This document shows, one piece after another, positions 51,599-60,149 of a stretch of 64,000 bases of DNA. Numbering within the stretch: position 1 is the stretch's first letter; every line of letters begins with the position of its first letter. The stretch covers positions 6,105,001 to 6,169,000 of the forward strand of contig JAQISU010000097.1 of assembly GCA_029339505.1 (NCBI GenBank), written 5' to 3'. The position numbers and the translations under genes were made by a program. The notes below the pieces were generated by a model. It worked only from the letters and a program-made list of their open reading frames with translations, was not told the origin of the DNA and did not search any database. The DNA is from Unio delphinus. Lineage: Eukaryota > Mollusca > Bivalvia > Unionida > Unionidae.

Positions 51599-52509
51599 GG
51601 GAAGGGTACTAAGGGACATTAAGTCCGATGCCCTGCTCTGGATCTAGAAAATGAACATTTACATATGAAGACAATTGTACAAATATTTTCAAATTTAAAA
51701 TTGTTTTCATTCAAAGTTACAGAAAGCTTTATTATCATTTGGAAGAAAAATAATAAGTAAGACTTCATTGTTTGGTAACGACGGAGAATAAACAAGAAAC
51801 TCTTCCAAGGGTATGACTCTCCAATTTAAGTTAGGTCCTCCTCTGTTATCTTATGTTGTTTTTGTTATATAAAAATTAATTTGTGCTTTTGTTTCTGAGT
51901 ATTGAGACCAGATATTATGTAGGAACTCCAACATACCAAGTGTGGTAATAAATATATTTTCTTACATGTCCAAGATAGCAAGTTGACAAGATAACAATAA
52001 CTATTCAATTCCACGTGATAGCCTTGTATCTTGAACCAGATAATTAATGGATATAGAATCAACGAACTTGTCTCTGACAATGATATCACATGCAAGGTTA
52101 GGTTAAATCTATACTAATTATTTCATTATTCTTTTGTTATTACGATTTCAAGCATCTTCCTAGCCAGGTCCTTTTGAAATTTCACCTGTAAGAACCGAAA
52201 ATAAACAATTTATCCTACATCTTCCCACATTCCACATCAAAATCCACAGATCCAAACTGTATGATGGCATTTAATGTATCATTTATGGAGATTAGTTTTT
52301 AAACAACATAACTGCTTCACTCTGTTTTTTTTTTCTTGATTTAAAAAACAATTCTTCATTGGTATTTATCATAAGCAGCCACATTCACCCATGCGCTTAA
52401 ATGTTAAAGAAAAGAGAGATTTGCTATTAGCTCTTCTCAACTCCAATTGATTCCAGTTATAATGATTTGATCATTTCATTTGTGGATAGGATTTCTTAAA
52501 CAAGCAGAA
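51599..52509. other. non-coding, nothing identified
   Basis: AT-rich spacer, no polymerase or second LTR of the gypsy element found. Confidence 0.45.
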
Positions 52510-52517
52510 CTCTCTCT

Positions 52518-52579
<62 letters not shown>
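52510..52579. repeat. (CT)n microsatellite
   Basis: About 34 CT units with one TT interruption. Confidence 0.97.
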
Positions 52580-52583
<4 letters not shown>

Positions 52584-52854
52584 CGATAAAACCAATAAAC
52601 TATAATTGATATTAAGGAATTTAAAAAAAAAAAACCGTTATCGAATGTTGGGTTTTAGATCTACGTATTTCAATGACGGCTTCTCATAAAATAATATAAT
52701 GGCCAGGGGATCACTTTGTGTCGTGTTGTGAGGGAACCGCATGCTCTCTTCTGATTGGTTGTATGCAAATTACGGATATAATTACTATTTTGCACGTAGT
52801 CATGGACACCTATAGACAAGTTTTGAATAATCGAATTAACGCATTTCCTAAGGA
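52580..52854. other. non-coding
   Basis: Contains a TATGCAAATTA octamer-like word near 52772; no gene supported. Confidence 0.3.
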
Positions 52855-53035
52855 ATTTAGTTATTATGTCTTTATTAGTTAAACAATTGAATAATAAGGA
52901 CTAATTAGTCTTTATTAGTTAAATAATTGAATTATAAGGACTAATTAGTCTGTATTAGTTCATTCAGTTATAAGGACTAATTAGTCTTTATTAGTTAAAC
53001 AATTCAATTATAAGGACTAATTAAACAGTTTAATC
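52855..53035. repeat. ~45-bp tandem repeat, four copies
   Basis: TTAGTCTTTATTAGTTAAAC, AATTGAATTATAAGGACTAA repeated, with internal palindromic character (TTAGTC...GACTAA). Confidence 0.9.
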
Positions 53036-53159
53036 TTTTAAAGTTCACTGCGCTATGAATTGAACAAATGCTGTGCGAACTTCAGTACGATCAGCTTAGC
53101 AAAAATTTGCTATACAGCCATCATTATAATTTGCGTTATACTTATACAAATTATACGCA

Positions 53160-55080
53160 TGAAACAAGCAACTAAACTGATGTGTTGACTGAATTATTAA
53201 ATTGGTAGTATCAACTAAACTGATGTGTTGATTGAATTATTAAATTGGTAGTATCAACTAAACTCATGAGTTGGCTGAATTATTAAATTGGTAGTATCAA
53301 CTAAACTGATGAGTTGACTGAATTATTAAATTGGTAGTATCAACTAAACTCATGAGTTGACTGAATTATTAAATTAGTAGTATCAACTAAACTGATGAGT
53401 TGACTGAATTATTAAATTGGTAGTATCAACTAAACTGATGAGTTGACTGAATTATTAAATTGGTAAAATCAACTAAACTGACGAGTTGACTGAATTATTA
53501 AATTGGTAGTATCAACTAAACTGATGTATTGATTGAATTATTAAATTAGTAGTATCAACTAAACTGATGAGTTGACTGAATTATTAAATTAGTAGTATCA
53601 ACTAAACTGATGAGTTGACTGAATTATTAAATTGGTAGTATCAACTAAACTCGAGTTGACTGAATTATTAAATTGGTAGTATCAACTAAACTGATGTGTT
53701 GATTGAATTATTAAATTGGTAGTATCAACTAAACTCATGAGTTGGCTGAATTATTAAATTGGTAGTATCAACTAAACTGATGAGTTGACTGAATTATTAA
53801 ATTGGTAGTATCAACTAAACTCATGAGTTGACTGAATTATTAAATTAGTAGTATCAACTAAACTGATGAGTTGACTGAATTATTAAATTGGTAGTATCAA
53901 CTAAACTGATGAGTTGACTGAATTATTAAATTGGTAATATCAACTAAACTGACGAGTTGACTGAATTATTAAATTGGTAGTATCAACTAAACTGATGTAT
54001 TGATTGAATTATTAAATTGGTAGTATCAACTAAACTCATGAGTTGACTGAATTATTAAATTGGTAGTATCAACTAAGCTGATGAGTTGACTGAATTATTA
54101 AATTGGTAGTATCAACTAAACTGATGAGTTGACTGAATTATTAAATTAGTAGTATCAACTAAACTGATGAGTTGACTGAATTATTAAATTGGTAGTATCA
54201 ACTAAACTGATGAGTTGACTGAATTATTAAATTGGTAGTATCAACTAAACTCATGAGTTGACTGAATTATTAAATTGGTAGTATCAACTAACTGACGTGT
54301 TGATTGAATTATTAAATTGGTAGTATCAACTAAACTGATATGTTGACTGAATTATTAAATTGGTAGTATCAACTAAACTGATGTGTTGAAAATTATTTGC
54401 TTGGTAGTATCAAATAACTTAATGTGTTGACATAATTATTCGCTTGGTAGTGTTAGCTAAATTGATGTGTTGACAATTATTTTATTGGTAGTGTTAGCTA
54501 AACTGATGTGTTGATAATTATTTTATTGGTAGTGTTAGCTAAATTGATGTGTTGAATGAATTATTTGATTGGTAGTGTTAGCTAAACTGATGTGTTGACT
54601 GAATAATTTTGGTTGGTAGTGTTAGCTAAACTGATGTGTTGAATGAATTATTTTATTGGTAGTGTTAGCTAAATTGATGTGTTGACTGAATTGTTTGGTT
54701 GGTAGTGTTAGCTAAACTGATGTGTTGAATGAATTATTTTATTGGTAGTGTTAGCTAAATTGATGTGTTGACAATTATTTTATTGGTAGTGTTAGCTAAA
54801 CTGATGTGTTGACTGAATAATTTTGGTTGGTAGTGTTAGCTAAACTGATGTGTTGAATGAATTATTTGATTGCTTGTATCAGTTAAAATAATGTGCTGAC
54901 TGTGTTATTTACTTGGTAGGTATGCGTCAAAGTGATGTGTTGACTGTGTGTGTGATATGGATTTTTAACGTAGCTTTAACACCTTTTCAGTCATATCGCT
55001 ACGATGTCTGCAGTAGGCAGTTTATAGTGACATCAAGCTAAATTGATGTGTTGGCTGAATTATTTACTTGGTAGTATGAA
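53160..55080. repeat. ~43-bp satellite with higher-order structure
   Basis: About 29 close copies (53160-54390) of GTTGACTGAATTATTAAATT, GGTAGTATCAACTAAACTGA, then about 12 diverged copies with GTGTTAGCTAAACTGATGTG to 54930. Variant monomers (GTTGATTG, CATGAGTTGGCTG, AATTAGTAG, GACGAGTTG, ATGTATTG) recur in the same order at 53217-53540 and 53692-54010, showing an ~475-bp higher-order unit of about 11 monomers. A SINE fragment interrupts the right end. Confidence 0.93.
54955..55040 (-). mobile_element. SINE family 2, tail fragment within the satellite
   Basis: ATTTTTAACGTAGCTTTAAC, CAGTCATATCGCTACGATGT, CTGCAG and GTTTATAGTGACATC match the left part of the other copies. Satellite monomer sequence resumes at about 55040. 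Confidence 0.8.
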
Positions 55081-55961
55081 CCAATAAACAAACCGCAAAC
55101 TGCAAAAAAGAAACTTGTACAATATTGATTATTTGTTGACAAAATTCAAAACATACTCTCATACCAAATATTACTTCAAAACATGCAATAAAAATAATGC
55201 CTGGATAATGTTGTATGTTATATGCGTTATTTGCCTCTCCTGCGTATTCCTATCTAATTTCACGATACGATTCGCCCTCCTCAGAATACGTATGGATTTG
55301 GGTTCTGCTATTCTTTTAATGAAGTAACTAGCTTATCTGGTGTGTGAGGTACTGACAATGTAAATAATATCAAAACGAATGTAACCTCCTATACAGTGAT
55401 ACATGCACGTATTTGAACAAACCTTTTTCTTCATCGTTTTTCATCATTTTATCTGCTGTCGAGTTTTCTTGTTAAGTCTTCTACGTTTACAAATAACTTT
55501 TTAAAATTCTTAATCCAAACTGCATCCATGGTCAACTCTATGTGAATCATGTATTCTTTTTCTGTCTTAGTTGTACCTACACCTTTATATTGGTCAACTT
55601 TTATTTCACGAAATAATACACAAATGACTCTAAAGATGGGTATTAATTAGTCAGCACTGTATTTTATCATATCTCTTTTATCAATCATTTTAATCCAATC
55701 TATTTTATAAATCTTTTTTTTATCCAATCTATTTTATCAATCTGTTCCTATTGTAATTATTGTGTTTCAGTCACAATGAAAATGAAGAGTAAAAACTGAT
55801 TAAGAGAAAATAGTAAACTATACGCTATGGATACAAAGACATGTTCAAAATGTGAAAAAAAAGGAGAAAATATTTTTTTAAATAGAAGTAACTGTTACTG
55901 GAAATTGTCCGTGGACCATGAAATTGTGAAGAAGAAAAAAAGGGACTGCCTTACGAACGAA

Positions 55962-55966
<5 letters not shown>
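55081..55966. other. non-coding, nothing identified
   Basis: Frame 55115-55327 is AT-rich, predicted hydrophobic, without a recognised family. Confidence 0.4.
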
Positions 55967-56014
<48 letters not shown>

Positions 56015-56045
56015 TAACACACATACATACACTGTGACACACATA
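55967..56045. repeat. (CA)n microsatellite and degenerate extension
   Basis: About 23 CA units to 56013, then ACACATACATACACTGTGAC-type imperfect copies. Confidence 0.93.
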
Positions 56046-56890
56046 CACATAAACAGACAACACTAGAGTGAAGACAACGAAACAAATTACTGGACAGAAA
56101 GATAACGCAACTATAGAAGTTTAAACTATCATTTTACTGGAATTGAATAAGAAAATTCAAATCATATGCAATGTTAAATTGCTACGTGTTCGACCTACAG
56201 AACTTTACCGCAGCTGGCGAATTTCAAAAATGCAACGATTGCAATGCATTCAGTACACATTCATGTCGCATGTTATCTATGTTTTCTTTCTTAGTGTTTA
56301 TTTATTCCTGCTGGATTCTTGATAATTATTTATCTGAATGTTATTTACGTGGCACTAGAAGCTGATAAAGTTACCCAAACAACAGTTGATATATGGTGCC
56401 AAGGAAAGGGGAAGTTCAAATATTTTAAAAATGAATAATCGCACATAAATGTAAAAAAATAAACGCTTTCAAATAAACGCATGCAGTATGTTAACATTAT
56501 GTAAAATTTATTGTAAAAACACGCAGATAAACATAACACCTCTAAAATGCTTAAAATATGTGGTCACAATTTGTTACGTATACCATCTTTTTTATAGAAG
56601 GCCAATATTTTATCGAGTGGTAAATCATTTAGAGTTTCTTTATATTGTTCACATCAGTAATATATCACAATTTGCTTTGCATATAAACAGTCACAACGTT
56701 TTAAACAATTTAAGCGAAATACCAATATGACATGAGTGTATAAAACACTAAACCAATTCTGATCATCATTGGGCTTTATTTTTCTCGAACTTTTTAACTT
56801 GATTCTTTATGGTAACAATGCGATGGTGGTGGTCTAGAAATTAAATCTTAATTTTGAAGTTTTATTCATGGTGGTTTTAAAATAAGTATC
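56046..56890. other. non-coding, nothing identified
   Basis: AT-rich; short frames without domains. Confidence 0.4.
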
Positions 56891-57087
56891 AATTTCTCAC
56901 CTCTGTCTGTTCGAGTCTAAGATTCGGCTAGTTATGTGAGAAAGCTTGCCAGTAGCTTCTCGTGTGTCGGTGGTTCTTTCCGTCTTTCCGGGATTTTTCC
57001 CGGGTTCTTCCTCCACCAATAATACTGGCCGCCATATATAGCCTATCGTGTGCTGAAAAAATGGCGTTAAACCCTACAACAAAAATA
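56891..57087 (+). mobile_element. SINE family 1, 5'-truncated copy (F)
   Basis: Begins at TTTCTCACCTCTGTCTG, keeps GTGAGAAAGCTTGCCAGTAG, ACTGGCCGCCATATATAGCC and ATGGCGTTAAACCCTACAAC; box A is missing. Confidence 0.88.
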
Positions 57088-57810
57088 ACATCACATGAGT
57101 CTATTAGTATCTATGTTTAAAGGCGTTAGAAATTTAAATTGGTAAAGTATTCAAATATTTTACTGCATTTTTCAAGATTTTAAAGACAACTGAAAGATTT
57201 GACTACACTCGCATTAAGGGTGCATCTCTCATCGTATTTTAATGGGTCATTTCGAGACGATTTTCTTCTTAAATGGCTTTTATACATTTCGTTAACAATG
57301 TTTATTGAGATAGGATGGATGGATTTAGTTTTTCTGCATCTTGAAACCTTTCTTGCCTCAATGTATCTGTAAAATTAGTTCGCGCTTTGTTGGATGTTTA
57401 TAAGATGTTGATAAAAAAAAATCATTTTCGATTTTAGTGATGGCGTCAATGTCTGACTGCATTTGTCATCAATATTGCTAGAATTAATTCAAAACTTGTT
57501 TTAATATTTTTGCAAGGAATAAAGAGTGTCAGGACAGTCTAATTTATAGTTTTGTACACACGTGACATTACATGGTGCCAGCCGGCTCTCTGACAAATTT
57601 GGTCTTAATTGGAGAGAGGTTTCTGAGAAGAAAAAAATATGCTGACGAAAAGACGATCAAGTCTTGTCATAAATCAACAGTTATCGTGAGCTCAAACGAT
57701 ATAATGAAGATATGGCTTCATGTTTTAAAATTTACGATTAGCTACACTATGGCCATAAGTACATTATTATAACTAAAGTTGCTTTAAACTGATCTTGTAT
57801 TCATGAGTAG
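57088..57810. other. non-coding, nothing identified
   Basis: AT-rich flank of the DNA element that starts at about 57811. Confidence 0.4.
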
Positions 57811-57820
57811 TAATAGGGGG

Positions 57821-58060
57821 CACTATAGCGTCAAGGGAAAATCCAGTCAAAAACAGCTTGGGGCACTATGGCGTCAAGATTTATAGCGTCAAGGGAAAAT
57901 CCAGTCAAAAACATCTTGGGGCACTATAGCGTCAAAACAGCTTGGGGCACTATAGCGTCAAGGGAAATTGAACAGGGTGGGTCTGTATAGCGTCAAGGGA
58001 AATGGAACATAGTGGGCCTATATAGCGTCAAGGGAAATATAACAAGGGAAATATAACAAG
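57821..58060. repeat. terminal iterated repeats of the Polinton-like element
   Basis: TATAGCGTCAAGGGAAA occurs in full or nearly so at about 57825, 57882, 57950, 57986 and 58021, with a TATAGCGTCAA partial at 57926 and a variant at about 57868. Between them are AATCCAGTCAAAAACAGCTT and GGGGCACTA. Probably part of the terminal inverted repeat; the partner is beyond the window. Confidence 0.7.
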
Positions 58061-58109
58061 GGAAAAAAGGGTGGCAATGAAAGCTACTATCTTTTCGAGA
58101 CCTATGAGT

Positions 58110-58125
58110 GGCCCTGAAAAGGGCC
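58110..58125 (-). terminator. histone-type 3' stem-loop after the basic-protein gene
   Basis: On minus GGCCCT-TTTC-AGGGCC: a perfect 6-bp stem with a TTTC loop, matching the metazoan histone mRNA 3' stem-loop consensus (GGYYCT-TTTM-AGRRCC). It is preceded by AAC and followed by ACT. It lies 27 nt after the stop at 58153. About 13 nt further on minus is CGAAAAGATAG, a purine-rich stretch with the AAAGA core of the histone downstream element bound by U7 snRNA. Confidence 0.8.
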
Positions 58126-58152
58126 GTTATGTGTAATGTTAACGTTGTCTTG

Positions 58153-58347
58153 TTAACACAGAGGACATCTCACAGATCTTCTTCTCTTCCTTAAACTTCT
58201 CCTTACTGTGGGTCCATAGAAGAGAACTCTCTTCAAGCAACCTTGTCTTTCCACATAGACTCTTCTCTTCCAATAGGCTGTCTCCGTCATATGAATGACA
58301 CTCCATGATGATCTGACATACATGGGTATGTCAGTCCTAAACAGCAT
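58153..58347 (-). CDS. small basic protein of the Polinton-like element
   Basis: Not recognised as a known family. 64 residues from the ATG at 58347 (the open frame extends upstream to 58386 and beyond but without an ATG). The C-terminal half is strongly basic (TVRRSLRKRRRSVR) and ends CPLC, which suggests nucleic-acid binding or nuclear targeting. Similarity in character to small packaging peptides of adenovirus-like elements is only a guess. A TATA box at 58428-58435 predicts a start of transcription near 58400; an upstream ATG in another frame (58376, 30 codons) sits in the leader. Divergent from the gene at 58603. The transcript ends in a histone-type stem-loop. Confidence 0.55.
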   Translation of the reverse strand: MLFRTDIPMYVRSSWSVIHMTETAYWKRRVYVERQGCLKRVLFYGPTVRRSLRKRRRSVRCPLC

Positions 58348-58427
58348 ACTTGACACAAGGGTTGACGATTCAACATTAGTCCACACTTCTGATGAGAACA
58401 GGTGAAGCGAATGCCGTGTACTGCGGT

Positions 58428-58435
58428 TATTTATA
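58428..58435 (-). promoter_or_regulatory. TATA box for the basic-protein gene
   Basis: TATAAATA on minus within CCCCTATAAATAACCGCAG, 81 nt before the ATG at 58347. Confidence 0.65.
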
Positions 58436-58471
58436 GGGGAAGAGCGGATTAAAACGGATTGAGTGTATCCA

Positions 58472-58554
58472 CCAATCCAAACGTGCGTTACAAAAGTCAG
58501 TCACAGCCATCCAATCGGAAGAGAGCAGTCTGTGACGTCACCTTTTCTATATAG
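58472..58554 (+). promoter_or_regulatory. promoter with two CCAAT boxes, CRE and TATA box
   Basis: CCAAT at 58472 and 58511 (39 bp apart), the palindromic cAMP-response element TGACGTCA at 58533-58540, and TATATAG at 58548-58554, 49 nt before the ATG at 58603. Divergent TATA promoters with CCAAT boxes are typical of paired histone genes. Confidence 0.65.
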
Positions 58555-58602
58555 AGGTACTAGCGCCTGTGCGCAGTCAATCGATTCAAGAGAGTTTCAA
58601 TC

Positions 58603-59250
58603 ATGGCGGACAGTAAGAAGACAATGAATTGGAGTGAGACAGGAGTAGAGACAGCAAGTCATGGACCAACAGTGACTACTAAAGTCATGACAAATCTACA
58701 TCCAGAAGAAGTTGATTTTAACTGGGATATTGTGGATTTTTTAACATAGCAAGAATTTATTCCGGAACCTTCGTTGCCTTCTGTATCTTCTTATGGACAC
58801 GTCGATGATTTTAAGCAGAGACAAAAAGAAGAATTGGAGCGATTTTTACAACAACAGAAAGTAGAAGAACAAGCTTTTCTTATGCAACAGCAGGAAGAAG
58901 AAGAAGCAAGAAGAAAACACCAGGAAGAAACAGTAGCAGCAGCAGCAGCAACGGAGAAGAATGAAGACCAAGGACAGAAAGAAAATAGTGAAAATCAAAC
59001 GGTCACGACGGTACTTTTAGATATTTTAGCTGAGTTAAGGAGTCTGAAACAAATGTATCAGACTTCTTTATCACGACCGAAGAGAAAAAGACCTTCTCGA
59101 GCGAAACAACCCGATCTCTCTGTGACTACGTCTACCTTACCACCGTTAGTGATTTCTACCAAATCATTGACAGGAACCACCAGTCCCGAAGTAGGCCTTG
59201 GCCGTGGCAAAGGCTTAAGACAGCTCAAGAGGATTTCGTCCCGTTTCTGA
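58603..59250 (+). CDS. coiled-coil/NLS protein of the element, with in-frame TAG
   Basis: Not recognised. From ATG 58603 (context AATCATGGCGG, strong) to TGA 59248-59250 is one frame of 215 codons interrupted only by TAG at codon 49 (58747-58749). The reading on both sides looks coding. Codons 68-109 are an E/Q-rich coiled coil (RQKEELERFLQQQKVEEQAF), followed by an alanine run, an amphipathic segment TVLLDILAELRSLKQMY at ~134-155, an NLS-like RPKRKRPSR at ~158-166 and a basic tail (GRGKGLRQLKR). The TAG may mean loss of function, stop-codon readthrough (TAG CAA context) or a splice acceptor (TTTTTTAACATAG). The transcript ends in a histone-type stem-loop. Confidence 0.6.
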
Positions 59251-59283
59251 GTTTGTTTTGTTTTAAACACACAAAACACCAAC

Positions 59284-59299
59284 GGTCCTTTTCAGGGCC
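59284..59299 (+). terminator. histone-type 3' stem-loop after the coiled-coil gene
   Basis: GGTCCT-TTTC-AGGGCC with one G-U pair in the 6-bp stem; flanks CACCAAC upstream and ACTCCAA downstream are of histone type. It starts 34 nt after the stop at 59250. CGAAAAGAAATAC follows 13 nt later, a candidate U7-binding downstream element. Confidence 0.8.
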
Positions 59300-59365
59300 A
59301 CTCCAATTATTTCGAAAAGAAATACTATGTCAATTGCCTATTTCAATGAAAACTCAAAAGTCCTT

Positions 59366-59371
59366 TTTATT
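59366..59371 (-). terminator. AATAAA poly(A) signal for the zinc-knuckle gene
   Basis: AATAAA on minus, about 165 nt after the stop of the gene at 59534-60016. No histone-type stem-loop was found for this gene. Confidence 0.5.
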
Positions 59372-59533
59372 ATATTTTTTTAAAAACCCATGATGTACGT
59401 GTGAGTGAAGGAATGTGTGAGTGTAGGTAATTATACTATCAAATCAAAACCAAGAGACACTTACGTTTTTTCTCTCTGGTGTATTCTAGTACAAACGTCA
59501 CAATTCAATATCACAACATAACACAAGACCACT

Positions 59534-60016
59534 TTAAAAAAGTTCATAGGTTTTCTTCTGTTTCACTCTTTCTGTTTTTTTCATTTTCTTTACTGTCACA
59601 GCTTTTTCTTTTTCTTCCTCTTCACTTTCGTTTCGTCTTCTTTTCTTGTCTTTGTGAACGTGTCGGGGTTCTTCCTTGGGGGAGGGTACCTCTTCCTCCT
59701 CCTGTTCAGAATTTCTTTCCTCCTCCTCCTTCTCCTCCTCCTCCTGTTGTTTCTTAGGGCAGTTTGGAGACCAATGTCCTTTCTCTTTACAATAATAACA
59801 GGTATCTTGACTTTTGTCTCTATTGGTACCTTTTTTATTTTTGTCACGATCTGAACATTCTGTAGCCCAATGTCCTTTCTTCTTACAGATATAGCAAGTA
59901 TCTTGACTTTTATCTCGATAGGAGGGAGAGTAGGCCGTCGGCTGGTCTGACGAAAACTTTCGTATGACCCCACGTAAAGCTCTAATGATAAGTTCCACTT
60001 CTGTAGGTTCTTTCAT
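59534..60016 (-). CDS. double zinc-knuckle protein of the element
   Basis: 160 residues from the first ATG at 60016 (the frame runs on to 60028 with TTG). Two CCHC zinc knuckles, CYICKKKGHWATEC and CYYCKEKGHWSPNC at residues ~41-54 and ~73-86, are each preceded by the same RDKSQDT, so the module was duplicated. They are followed by a long acidic run (EEEEKEEEE) and then basic segments (KDKKRRRNE, VKKMKKTERVKQKK). CCHC knuckles bind single-stranded nucleic acid; this class is common in retroelement Gag and in cellular CNBP-like proteins. Role in the element unknown. Divergent from the polymerase gene, with a TATA box at 60070-60077. Confidence 0.75.
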   Translation of the reverse strand: MKEPTEVELIIRALRGVIRKFSSDQPTAYSPSYRDKSQDTCYICKKKGHWATECSDRDKNKKGTNRDKSQDTCYYCKEKGHWSPNCPKKQQEEEEKEEEERNSEQEEEEVPSPKEEPRHVHKDKKRRRNESEEEEKEKAVTVKKMKKTERVKQKKTYELF

Positions 60017-60069
60017 CGTTCTGGTCAATGTGAGAGTGAAATGAATACTGAAAGGTTAGACACTAACCC

Positions 60070-60103
60070 TTTATATATGCACGGATCGAACATGAATATA
60101 TAG
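60070..60103. promoter_or_regulatory. two back-to-back TATA boxes of the divergent promoter
   Basis: TATATAAA on minus (60070-60077) lies 54 nt before the ATG at 60016; TATATAG on plus (60097-60103) lies 47 nt before the ATG at 60150. The 134-bp intergenic region therefore serves both genes. Confidence 0.7.
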
Positions 60104-60149
60104 GGGTTATGGTCTTTAAAAGGTAGTCATTTGACTTTTTGCAGACAAG

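Noticed and set aside
55115..55327. 70-aa hydrophobic plus ORF
   Set aside because: AT-rich chance frame without start context, homology or conserved motif.
58153..59250. The possibility that the two stem-loop genes are true histones
   Set aside because: Neither product shows a histone fold. The GRGKGL word near the end of the second protein resembles the H4 tail only superficially and sits at the wrong end.
59284..59299. The plus hairpin also serving the convergent minus gene at 59534-60016
   Set aside because: Read on minus the loop is GAAA, not the TTTC-type loop, and the minus gene has its own AATAAA at 59366-59371.
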